Assembly (NCBI GenBank): GCA_029721515.1
Contig: CM056550.1
Location: 26,915,619-26,979,618, forward strand
DNA: 64,000 nt
Source of the DNA: Synanceia verrucosa
Lineage: Eukaryota; Chordata; Actinopteri; Perciformes; Synanceiidae
Direction: 5' to 3'
The position numbers were made by a program, and so were the translations under genes. The notes beneath the pieces were generated by a model that was given only the letters and a program-made list of their open reading frames with translations, did no database searches and was not told the DNA's origin. Of this stretch, positions 51,301 through 57,167 are shown piece by piece (the stretch's first letter is position 1; every line of letters starts with the position of its first letter).

Positions 51301-54300
51301 CACATGTAGCCTAGACTCATATTATTAGATTTTGTCACTGAATCTATGGTTACAAATTAGAATATATAGATTTTTAATGGGAAAGTAATTTTCTGGTAAC
51401 TGATGATCTCTTTTTTTTCGCCCTAGGCTACTTGTGAACGAGGCTTTGCAGCAATGGAAGATACACACCAGAAGGTGGTTAATGACCTCCAGAGGCAGCA
51501 TCAGAGGGAGATTTCCAAACTTATGGAAGAGCGAGAGAGACTATTGGCTGAGGAGACTGCTGCCACAATTGCTGGTAAAAAAAGACTACCACCGATAATT
51601 TCTATACTTTAAAACAATACAAACACACTGTAATTATATGTGTGTGTGTGATTTCTCTCAAATGTAGCTATTGAAGCGATGAAGAATGCACACAAGGAGG
51701 AACTGGAGAAGACCCATCGTTCCCAACTGAGTGGCCTTAACTCTGACATCGATGAACTTCGCCTACAATATGAGTATGTTTTAATCTCTACAAATATCTC
51801 CTGTAAAAGAGCTTATGTTCATTTGACTTTTTCTTTGATTTAAGACAAACAAATGGGAGCAAGCTCTCCAAAGCCAGTTAAAATCTGAGGACAGTTTAGA
51901 ATTATGAAAGGATGTGTCATGTGCCATGTGTCAAGGCTGATTTGGTTCAACATGAGATGAGAATTCGAGGTCATATTGTGATGATCTGACTTTCCAGGGA
52001 GGAGCTGCAGTCCATCCAGAGAGAGCTGGAGGTGCTGTCAGAGCAGTACTCTCAGAAATGTCTGGAGAACGCTCACCTGGCCCAGGCTCTGGAGGCCGAG
52101 AGGCAGGCCCTCAGGCAGTGTCAGAGAGAGAACCAGGAGCTGAACGCTCACAACCAGGTCAGAGTGCACGCATGCTCATTTACATACAAAAACATTTCTG
52201 TCGACATGTGAAAAACCTAACTGTATTCTGTCCAACAGGAATTAAATAACCGACTGACTACAGAGATCACCCGAATGCGCTCCTGTTTCAGTGGCGAAAC
52301 AGCGCTGTCACCAGTTACCCAGGGCAAAGACGTGTATGAACTGGAGGTATGCATAAACACACACACACACACACACACACATGGATTTGATCTTCAGTCT
52401 TGAGTGTTTCTCCTCCATCTTGTAGGTGTTGCTACGGATTAAGGAGTCAGAGATCCAGTATCTCAAACAGGAAATCCACTCTTTGAAAGATGAACTGCAG
52501 TCTGCTTTAAGAGTGAGCAAAGCCAGCCTTTGTATTGCAAACCATATATTCAAGACATGTTCATTATTTTTCATGTCATCTAACAAATTATGTAAAAATA
52601 CGAGGCAATTTCATTGATTGAATTTCAACAGGACAAGAAGTATGCCACAGACAAATATAAGGACATCTATACTGAGCTCAGCATTGTGAAAGCAAAAGCT
52701 GACTGCGACATCAGCAAGCTGAAGGAGAAGCTGCTCATCGCCACAGAAGCTTTAGGCGAGAGGACAGTCGATGGGACCGTTACATCCGGATACGGTAAAT
52801 GTTAATGTAATCATTATCTACTTCCCACTGAATAAACTAAAAATGTCTTGACCTGTTTATCTCCAGAGTTTTGTAAGTAATGAAGCCAGTCAGCAGTTAG
52901 AGTTTGGTTCCGTCACTCTCGCTAACAGGAATCTCAGCTGAGTTACTGGGGTAACATATACTTCTGAACTAACCTGCTCCGTGGCAGATTAACTATCAGG
53001 ATTAATGAAGCAGTATTACAAACAATACTTTTTTTTAACATGAGGCTTCAGCGACTTTGATGGATTACCCCCCTGAAGCATCTTAGATCATCCTTACCCA
53101 ACTAGTGTGCTACTGCCGATTAAAAATAATAATTGCGTAACTTCATGTGTTTTAGATATCATGAAATCAAAAAGCAACCCGGACTTTCTGAAGAAAGAAC
53201 GATCAACAACCTCCAAGCAATCAAGAGGCATAAGGTCAAAGGTGAGTGTCAAGTTTAATCCAAACTTTTTTTCATCACCTAAATATAGACATTTTGTCCC
53301 AATTTTAAACATACAGATGGAGTAAGATCTACGCACTGTGAAGCTACCATTTCTGCTGTGTGGTGTGATGTCAAAGCTTTTGTCACTGTTAAATCGTTTC
53401 AACCCGGCCATCATATACTGTAGACCTGTCTCATGGTTGATCAGGACATTTTTACTGAAGGTCTCTTGTCCTGTAAGTTTGTCATCTGTCTGTTTTGTCC
53501 ATCAGTCTGTCACTGAACAGGTCTCATGGGATAGCTGACACTCCCATTGTGGGGTGATTCCCCCCCAACATGTGCTGTAGGTATAGCATGAAGTAGAGCA
53601 AAGCATGCCCTTAACCACCTTTGCATGATCTTCCCACCCCCCAACCTGCACCACCAAAGCTGACTGTAGTGTCTACCACTCACAGCTGGATATCATAGGT
53701 GTGAATATCAGCGGCTGTTAGAAGCGATGTTTTGCAAACTTTCTCTAAAAACCTTTCTGGTTACATTTCTCTGCCATACATTGTTGTGAAATACACACAT
53801 TTTTGCTGACAGCCAGCAGCAGGTTAGGTTCATTTGGTTAAAAAAAGTGTGTAAAAAACAATAAACAGTGGTTCAAACAAGCATCTATATTAATAAGGTT
53901 TTGGTGCAGGTAGGTGGATTTTGTTTTCTTTGGATGGAGCAATTTGTTTCTTTAAAAAAATCCAACACCTAATGACGTAGCATCTCAGCTTACTCACACT
54001 TTGCATTTAGCAGTGTCACCAGTGTACTGCCAATTGCACATTAAGCTGACGGGCTGAGTTGTTTTGGTCTGCAGTAGTAGCTTGAATAACAGTGTTGATC
54101 ATGAACTAATGGGCTCACTTGTTTTTTGTATAAAACATATCTGATATGTTCCATCTCTGTAATTTGTCGTCTTTTGTCACTGTGAGCATTGTGGTGTGAC
54201 CATACTTCAGCATAACTGTTTTTCCTGTGAATCTCACATTGTTGTCCAGAACAGAACAATTGTTACTGGGTTTTTTTTGTTTGTTTGTTTTTTCTAACAC

Positions 54301-54442
54301 TCTTCTCTGTCCATATGCACCTTTACGGTATAATCTATGAGCACTAAGTTCTTTTGTTTTTCTTCAACAGAGCCTGAAAGAGGGGCTAACTGTGCAGGAG
54401 CGTATGAAGCTTTTTGAGGCAAAAGATTCCAAAAAGATCTGA
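9211..54442 (+). CDS. mprip: Myosin phosphatase Rho-interacting protein (MPRIP), 24 coding exons
   Basis: MPRIP (M-RIP, p116RIP) binds F-actin through its N-terminal half and RhoA and the MYPT1 subunit of myosin phosphatase through its C-terminal coiled coils, targeting phosphatase to stress fibres. Every family block is present in order: FQANIFNKSKCQNCFKPRES; PH domain 1 (about residues 43-155); RTNKQNQKKKRKV; GRKVRVESGYFSLEKTK; PH domain 2 (about 516-612); RERRREGRSKTFDW; EIEQRWHQVETTPLREEKQV; then coiled coils ending LKEGLTVQERMKLFE. All 24 exons join in phase without a stop, giving about 2,470 aa with the 3.7-kb exon and about 1,226 aa without it, against about 1,025 aa for the common human form. 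TRIOBP is the nearest paralogue but fits less well, especially at the N terminus and the C-terminal tail. Confidence 0.95.
9331..11444 (+). other. mprip: mprip intron 1
   Basis: About 2.1 kb. No exon, RNA gene or clear mobile element was recognised. Short open frames on both strands have no family resemblance. Confidence 0.6.
11445..11522 (+). CDS. mprip: mprip exon 2, start of PH domain 1
   Basis: Acceptor caccag, donor gtgagc, phase 0-0, 26 codons: AKPIYGGWLLLAPEGTNFDN then PLHRSR. The IYGGWLLLAP strand is the first beta-strand of the N-terminal PH domain. Confidence 0.93.
11523..13395 (+). other. mprip: mprip intron 2
   Basis: About 1.9 kb of noncoding sequence. Nothing beyond simple T-rich stretches was recognised. 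Confidence 0.6.
13396..13461 (+). CDS. mprip: mprip exon 3, PH domain 1
   Basis: Acceptor atacag, donor gtgagt, phase 0-0: KWQRRFFILYEHGLLRYALD then EM. The basic KWQRR-F-L core is the phosphoinositide-facing second strand typical of PH domains. Confidence 0.94.
16424..16471. repeat. (TG)n microsatellite
   Basis: About 48 bp of interrupted TG dinucleotides inside mprip intron 3, likely length-polymorphic. Confidence 0.9.
20090..20182 (+). repeat. G-rich degenerate short tandem repeat
   Basis: Degenerate units related to gggtagcggggt recur about six times, with G-runs of three to five separated by 4-8 bases. The + strand could form a G-quadruplex with slightly long loops. The flanking text (about 20190-20270) looks like interspersed repeat, but I cannot name it. 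Confidence 0.45.
26076..26160. mobile_element. hAT-like element end (partial)
   Basis: The sequence cagtgttccctctaagctgc followed by acgcttgcgcaattgcgtac resembles a terminal inverted repeat of vertebrate hAT-type elements, recalled from known fish repeats. The opposite end was not found, so the outer limit is unknown. The SINE that starts at 26187 may be inserted in it. Confidence 0.35.
26187..26526 (+). mobile_element. tRNA-derived SINE
   Basis: The 5' head is tRNA-like, with an A-box-like TAGCTCAGTCTG (26197-26208) and a B-box GTTCAAGTCC (26232-26241). After a tRNA-unrelated body it ends with cttgagggattaataaagga and a (TTC)n tail (26509-26526), the layout of fish SINEs that share a LINE 3' tail. 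A 9-bp inverted repeat (gccgcccca / tggggcggc) straddles the left edge. It sits in mprip intron 3. Confidence 0.75.
26985..27100. repeat. Possible hAT-type MITE fragment
   Basis: The text gggctgggtactgaac, followed by tcaggtatcaaaaatggc and ccgatacctagcc, resembles a common fish interspersed repeat whose ends read gggctgggtat and atacc. Limits and family are uncertain. Confidence 0.3.
30489..30640 (+). CDS. mprip: mprip exon 4, PH domain 1 C-terminal part
   Basis: Acceptor tcttccag. It encodes PSTLPQGTINMNQCSDVIDG, then LCILTPEKEHFIRAECKEII, and ends NG plus two bases (donor gtaaga). Codon joining with exon 5 gives GWQEAL, the start of the conserved C-terminal helix of the PH domain. Confidence 0.94.
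30671..32120 (-). mobile_element. Tc1-like DNA transposon (1,450 bp)
   Basis: The terminal inverted repeats begin cactactcacaaaaa and end with the reverse complement tttttgtgagtagtg, flanked on both sides by TA (30669-30670 and 32121-32122), the expected Tc1/mariner target duplication. The interior carries a decayed transposase on the minus strand. The insertion begins 28 bp after the mprip exon 4 donor; the 1.45-kb length is normal for a Tc1 element. Confidence 0.92.
30951..31474 (-). pseudogene. Broken Tc1-like transposase
   Basis: Minus-strand frame 31289-31474 encodes the central catalytic region with SVLFSDESRFTPSRNDG and VTVWAGVSSQ, the second-Asp region of the DDE fold. Frame 30951-31151 encodes LKPIENLWDQLSNRVEGR, the third-acidic-residue region. 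The two lie in different reading frames and the N-terminal DNA-binding part (upstream of 31475) is not open, so the gene is inactive through frameshifts or stops. Confidence 0.85.
32690..33138. mobile_element. Tc1-type MITE (449 bp)
   Basis: The ends are cagtgcttaacaa-type inverted repeats (left cagtgcttaacaattttatt, right ending gttaagcactg), flanked by TA at 32688-32689 and 33139-33140. No transposase is present. It differs in its ends from the 30671-32120 transposon, so it belongs to another Tc1 family. Confidence 0.85.
34040..34124 (+). CDS. mprip: mprip exon 5, basic patch after PH domain 1
   Basis: Acceptor actcgtag, donor gtaatg. It encodes WQEALTVYPRTNKQNQKKKR then KVDPPTQQ. The lysine-rich run is conserved and follows the PH helix; it could serve as an actin- or lipid-binding or nuclear-localisation patch (inference). 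Confidence 0.94.
34125..37372 (+). other. mprip: mprip intron 5
   Basis: About 3.2 kb. A cryptic exon-like stretch follows acceptor tctctctcag at 35110. Near 35424 the text gatgaataaaggattatctg looks like a LINE/SINE 3' tail. Otherwise nothing was recognised. Confidence 0.5.
37373..37595 (+). CDS. mprip: mprip exon 6, Ser-rich linker
   Basis: Acceptor cacccag, donor gtgagg. It begins EPGPAKVTVTSSSGG and includes STLWQEE-type text (ATLWQEESRW) conserved in the family. It is Ser- and Gln-rich and likely disordered. It ends one base into an Asp codon. Confidence 0.92.
37738..38287 (+). CDS. mprip: mprip exon 7, disordered Ser/Pro linker
   Basis: Acceptor tgcttcag, donor gtaaga. It opens with the conserved GRKVRVESGYFSLEKTK, then a Ser-, Pro- and Gly-rich tract, then ARKLSYHEAFRSDKKRQELR and ending EEVARLFGEERR with the next exon. 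550 bp with intact frame. The GYFSLEK block is the best conserved part of the linker. Confidence 0.93.
39414..39555 (+). CDS. mprip: mprip exon 8, linker
   Basis: Acceptor ctcatag, donor gtatgt. It encodes RRSQFIGRFEEGQPVERMDT, then a Ser/Asp segment and QRQGRSERRCLANKH. RRSQ-I-(K/R)FE and RQGRSE are conserved in MPRIP. Confidence 0.9.
39703..39819 (+). CDS. mprip: mprip exon 9, RRAKSLDRR block
   Basis: Acceptor tttatag, donor gtgagt, phase 0-0, 39 codons, with the conserved RRAKSLDRRVTESS just before PH domain 2. The RAKSLD serine context resembles a basophilic kinase or 14-3-3 site (inference). Confidence 0.92.
39820..40939 (+). other. mprip: mprip intron 9
   Basis: About 1.1 kb. An exon-like stretch after acceptor cctaccag at 40173 (reading SDKLPLIRGLLRAAG) and an open frame 40231-40506 lie here. 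Neither matches known MPRIP sequence, so neither is annotated. Confidence 0.5.
40940..40996 (+). CDS. mprip: mprip exon 10, start of PH domain 2
   Basis: Acceptor attgcag, donor gtaatt, phase 0-0: PDLLNFKKGWMTKLYEDGM. KKGW opens the first beta-strand of the second PH domain. Confidence 0.95.
41097..41165 (+). CDS. mprip: mprip exon 11, PH domain 2
   Basis: Acceptor tgcttag, donor gtaaaa, phase 0-0: WKKHWFVLTDQSLRYYKDSI then AEE. WKKHWFVL is the canonical basic second strand of a PH domain. Confidence 0.95.
41253..41342 (+). CDS. mprip: mprip exon 12, PH domain 2
   Basis: Acceptor cctcag, donor gtgagt, phase 0-0: ASELDGEIDLSTCYDVKEFP then VQRNYGFQIL. Text and length match the family closely. 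Confidence 0.95.
41343..43584 (+). other. mprip: mprip intron 12
   Basis: About 2.2 kb of AT-rich noncoding sequence with no recognised exon, RNA gene or mobile element. Confidence 0.6.
43585..43694 (+). CDS. mprip: mprip exon 13, PH domain 2 C-terminal helix
   Basis: Acceptor tttccag, donor gtaata. It encodes CKEGACTLSAMTSGIRRNWI then QAIMKNVRPTIAPDVT and two bases of Arg. The invariant Trp in RRNWIQ is the hallmark of the PH C-terminal helix. Confidence 0.95.
43843..43881 (+). CDS. mprip: Candidate 39-bp cassette exon of mprip
   Basis: A stretch after acceptor gcttccag (preceded by a long pyrimidine tract) and before a weaker donor gttgga is 39 bp and phase 2-2, so it would insert 13 residues (reading KNISLKLSVLKPR across the junctions) between exons 13 and 14 without a stop. 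No transcript evidence is available here, and chance cannot be excluded. Confidence 0.35.
44979..45753 (+). CDS. mprip: mprip exon 14, RERRREGRSKTFDW linker and start of coiled coil
   Basis: Acceptor aattcag, donor gtgcgt. It encodes RSLSEEKTKAHVLLEQCPQ, then SRVRERRREGRSKTFDWSEF, a long Ser/Thr-rich segment, and finally EIEQRWHQVETTPLREEKQV and the heptad-like AHELAALLDKE that begins the coiled coil. 775 bp, intact frame. Confidence 0.95.
45833..45949 (+). CDS. mprip: mprip exon 15, coiled coil ending GYVLQ
   Basis: Acceptor gttcag, donor gtacat, phase 0-0: LGQKQQELDQLQKQNSILKE through GREQSAREGYVLQ. It can splice in phase either to the large exon at 46818 or directly to exon 17 at 51427. 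Confidence 0.95.
46818..50549 (+). CDS. mprip: mprip exon 16, giant coiled-coil cassette exon (3,732 bp)
   Basis: A single open frame of 1,244 codons. Acceptor tttttcaag at 46817 is chosen because it alone keeps phase with exon 15; the better-looking acag at 46849 does not. It starts NATPPSSSPHRVPWQRLHKL. About the first 425 residues are Glu/Gln/Arg-rich heptad coiled coil (with ERLVERKEEDLKEALVKMAA), followed by a disordered stretch with the basic patch KRPRIRFSG near 48246, more helical segments, and a final coiled coil ending EKYQRDFESLK. The donor AAG-gtttttgc is weak. Both ends are phase 0, so it is an optional cassette; mammalian long MPRIP isoforms have a comparable insert here. Confidence 0.9.
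50550..51426 (+). other. mprip: mprip intron 16
   Basis: About 0.9 kb of AT-rich sequence. A short open frame at 50997-51254 has no family resemblance. Confidence 0.55.
51427..51574 (+). CDS. mprip: mprip exon 17, ATCERGFAAME coiled coil
   Basis: Acceptor gccctag, donor gtaaaa. It encodes ATCERGFAAMEDTHQKVVND, then QRQHQREISKL and LLAEETAATIA. This directly follows GYVLQ in the common isoform. It ends one base into an Ala codon. Confidence 0.95.
51668..51773 (+). CDS. mprip: mprip exon 18, AIEAMKNAHKEE coiled coil
   Basis: Acceptor aatgtag, donor gtatgt. It encodes AIEAMKNAHKEELEKTHRSQ then LSGLNSDIDELRLQYE. Conserved helical segment of the MYPT1/Rho-binding half. Confidence 0.95.
51998..52157 (+). 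CDS. mprip: mprip exon 19, LEVLSEQYSQKCLENAHLAQ
   Basis: Acceptor tttccag, donor gtcaga. It encodes EELQSIQRELEVLSEQYSQK then CLENAHLAQALEAERQALRQ and ends ELNAHNQ. Almost identical to mammalian MPRIP. Confidence 0.96.
52239..52346 (+). CDS. mprip: mprip exon 20
   Basis: Acceptor ccaacag, donor gtatgc, phase 0-0: ELNNRLTTEITRMRSCFSGE then a short linker and GKDVYELE. The linker LSPVTQGKD is the family's break between two coiled coils. Confidence 0.94.
52357..52381. repeat. (AC)n microsatellite
   Basis: About 12 AC dinucleotides, starting 11 bp after the exon 20 donor in the short intron 20. Confidence 0.9.
52426..52512 (+). CDS. mprip: mprip exon 21, VLLRIKESEIQYLKQEI
   Basis: Acceptor cttgtag, donor gtgagc, phase 0-0, 29 codons: VLLRIKESEIQYLKQEIHSL then KDELQSALR. 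A strongly conserved leucine-zipper-like part of the myosin-phosphatase-binding region. Confidence 0.96.
52632..52794 (+). CDS. mprip: mprip exon 22, KYKDIYTELSIVKAKADCDI
   Basis: Acceptor tcaacag, donor gtaaat. It encodes DKKYATDKYKDIYTELSIVK then AKADCDISKLKEKLLIATEA and ends SGY plus one base. Conserved. Confidence 0.96.
53156..53241 (+). CDS. mprip: mprip exon 23, DIMKSKSNPDFLKKE
   Basis: Acceptor ttttag, donor gtgagt. It encodes DIMKSKSNPDFLKKERSTTS then KQSRGIRSK. Family-specific C-terminal text not found in TRIOBP, which supports assignment to MPRIP. Confidence 0.95.
53242..54370 (+). other. mprip: mprip intron 23
   Basis: About 1.1 kb of noncoding sequence. Nothing was recognised beyond short homopolymers. 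Confidence 0.55.
54371..54442 (+). CDS. mprip: mprip terminal exon 24 with stop codon
   Basis: Acceptor tcaacag; SLKEGLTVQERMKLFEAKDS then KKI and TGA at 54440-54442. The KEGLTVQER-KLFE tail is the conserved MPRIP C terminus. Confidence 0.95.
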   Translation, partial: SLKEGLTVQERMKLFEAKDSKKI

Positions 54443-54514
54443 AAATCAAGAATCTTTTGATCAGATAGCTGCTGCTGTGCCAGAATCAGCTGAAGATTCA
54501 TAAAGGAAGTGGAA

Positions 54515-54520
54515 AATAAA
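54515..54520 (+). terminator. mprip: Possible proximal poly(A) signal of mprip
   Basis: Canonical AATAAA close behind the stop codon, within ggaaaataaatcg. Whether it is used cannot be told from sequence alone. Confidence 0.35.
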
Positions 54521-55570
54521 TCGATCGAGGTCAATTTCTAAACCTCGACCTGCTCTGCTTCCGTGCCTCAGATAAGTTGTTGTAATTTTTTTGTGTTTTT
54601 TAATGAATGGAAAAAATGTTTTATCGAATCAATCCTATGTAAGGTTTCTTTTCACCTTTAAAAAAATCCATAGATGTATAATCTGTCCAATATGGAGACA
54701 TGTTAATAAGCTGCGAGAGTGATACATGACAGCATTTTCATTGATCCCCCAAAAATGCCAAACCAGACAGCAATACACACAGTATGAATAATATATATTT
54801 CCCAATATGAATTAAGTATCTGCTGTATTTTATTATTGTTACAGTTTCTTTATCTAATACTTTTTAATGTGTTCAATGTTGCACCAGTTGTACATAACTA
54901 CTGGATATAAGAGTGTGGTTTGCTATTGATTGTTGGGGCATCTGCTGTACTATAACTATGGTTTGATTGATAGTGAAAATCAATGTGATGCTTAACTTGC
55001 TTATGTATGAGAGTTTTATAATATGGAGTGTCTGTGTGTGAAGGGGGAAAAGGGGGTGGGATTGCACTTATCACTTGACTACTTGAGGAGTTTTTTTTCA
55101 TGTCTCAAATTGGTGTGACTTCAAGTTAATTATTGCAGTGCAACCAAACATCCTGACTATTGTCAAATTGTGAACAACCATGACTTGTTAGGGATACTGG
55201 ATTTTTCTTAAAACCTGGACTTGTTTTTGCTCAGTTAATCTCAGAAAACAAAGAAACTATTTGGGACAATGCATGAGCGTACGGTATCATTTGAATTGCA
55301 GAATGATCATGTTGCCTCATTTTCCTACTTTTTTCTTAAGTGTGGAACTCATGACACTAATAAGCTTTGCTTTGCAAGTCCTACTGTTTAGATGTTCAGA
55401 TTGAAATGTTTTACTGTAAGCGGCAGTCTTGAAGCACTTGGCCCAATACCTGACCTCTCACTAAAATCTAGTCGTGCCTCATCTGAGTGAAGAATATACA
55501 TAAATATCCATTAAACCTGTGCAGCTATGGATACACACTGTATAGTATTCAAACCACGCCATGTGTATAG

Positions 55571-55574
<4 letters not shown>

Positions 55575-55618
<44 letters not shown>
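55575..55618. repeat. (AT)22 microsatellite in the mprip 3'UTR
   Basis: A pure 44-bp AT dinucleotide tract. If transcribed it would form a self-complementary hairpin in the 3'UTR. Confidence 0.95.
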
Positions 55619-55621
<3 letters not shown>

Positions 55622-55725
55622 ACACGGAAGACTTCTGTGTTTTGTTTTGAACTTGTACCTTGCTCACTAGCTCTATATAAAATGTATATGAATATTTTTT
55701 ATTTTAATTTGAATGTATAACGTCA

Positions 55726-55731
55726 AATAAA
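55726..55731 (+). terminator. mprip: Distal poly(A) signal of mprip
   Basis: Canonical AATAAA (cgtcaaataaatgaagtg), 1.28 kb after the stop; likely the main transcript end. Confidence 0.6.
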
Positions 55732-55951
55732 TGAAGTGTTTGGAAAAATCTTGAGTAATTTTTCTAATGCATTCATTTTGCACCATGGGCTTGTATTTAG
55801 ACAGGGAAAAGAATGGAAAGAACGGCTTCATCCCATCCCATCCTGAGCTTCTTTTAAAAAGCTCTGGTAGCAATAACTTTGCAAGCAAACTGAGAGCTAA
55901 AAAGCCCAAAGGATCATGAAAGGAGCTCACCACCCTCAAAATGCCTCTCCT

Positions 55952-56888
55952 GGGGCCTCATGTATCAATACTTGTGTGATTTCATACTGAGTGCTGGCAT
56001 ACGCTGTAACACAGAAAGTAGCGTATGCCGTCAAAAATCCAGATGTATCAAATAGTGCCAACGGCAGAATCCACGCAGCTTCCCTTGATACATCACAATC
56101 AGCGTGGAATGGAGCACGCATGTTGGAGTAGCGGACTCCTTCCTCACCACACCCATAAATAAATATGCAAATTAATTTAAATAGGCTCCACACCCTCATC
56201 ACAAGAGGAGAAAGAGCAGAAACTTCAGGGCGTAGCCACGGTCACCTGAGTTAAAAAGCTCAGGATTTGATGCCACATGTGCTGCACTTGATGGATCACA
56301 CTGATGTGAAATAGGAGTGCAAAAAAAGATACTGATGAAGCTATTTGTGACGTAACCCAGTGTGTAGATGATAATCAGGGACGCGCCCATGCAAGCCAAG
56401 ACTGATGACTTATTCCAGCCACCCTGCAATATATCCACCTGCAGCCCGTTTCCAACCATGCTGTTATTTAAGATGTATGAATGACGCGTTGAACCAGACA
56501 CCCTCGCAAAGATTATTGCAACATGAGAGCGGTGGATTGCATCAGGAAATCTGGCTATCACTGCAAATTTTGCAATGATAGCCATCGATCGGCCAGCTCC
56601 CGTGGTCAAGAAGCCCAGTGTGGTCAGCACCTCCTCCCGTGGTGCTCCAAGACCGGTCGCAGCTCCGCACGCAGCTGTTTACCAACAAGTGACAGTTTCC
56701 CACCATCCCCTTTGAATGTCTCCAACGGACCAAAAGCGTCAGAACCTGGGGTACACCAGCTATGAAGTTGGCGTGGAGCAGCGCCAGTTTCCACGCTCAT
56801 TTCACTGTTGATACCTGTGAACGTGAGCATGGATGCTGGTGTACGCTATGTTTCCTGGTGTACGCTACTTTGATGCATCAGGTCCCTG
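55952..56888. mobile_element. Putative DNA transposon with imperfect inverted ends
   Basis: The left end reads ggggcctcatgtatcaa and the right end, reverse complemented, reads gggacctgatgcatcaa. Both are followed inward by agtagcgta- or gcatacgct-type text with repeated tacgc motifs. The enclosed 0.94 kb has no convincing transposase; the 143-codon minus-strand frame 56199-56630 lacks recognised motifs. The arrangement resembles nonautonomous fish PIF/Harbinger-type elements, but the target duplication was not resolved. Confidence 0.45.
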
Positions 56889-57167
56889 GTCTGTGGCTGT
56901 GTTGTACTCATGGAAAGTTCTGGAACATTAGCCTGTCGTCTGTACCTAACCTTGATCCTAATTTATAAACTAGCTCACTTTTCAAAAATATCATTAAAAT
57001 GCATAGTTTTATGTAAAACAGTATCAAAATTGTCTGCCGGTCTTATGGCCAGCTATGTGGGGCCCAGTAAGATTTCTTTTCATGGGGCCCTAAATCCCTG
57101 GAGGCACTGCAGCTCATAACATCAATAATTTTAGTGACCCCAAAAAAATCGAACCTTGGCTGAATTT
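56889..57167. other. Spacer before the satellite array
   Basis: About 280 bp. It contains ggggcccagtaagat and a related tcatggggccctaaat, probably part of another interspersed repeat; no gene is seen. Confidence 0.35.

Larger units (their letters stand above)
54443..55750 (+). other. mprip: mprip 3'UTR with two poly(A) signals
   Basis: AATAAA at 54515-54520, only about 75 nt after the stop, is a possible proximal signal. A second AATAAA at 55726-55731, followed by gaagtgtttgg, would give a 3'UTR of about 1.3 kb. An (AT)22 microsatellite lies between them at 55575-55618. Confidence 0.6.

Noticed and set aside
56199..56630. 143-codon minus-strand frame in the 55952-56888 element
   Set aside because: No transposase motif or domain could be seen in it on either reading, so it is not annotated as a gene.
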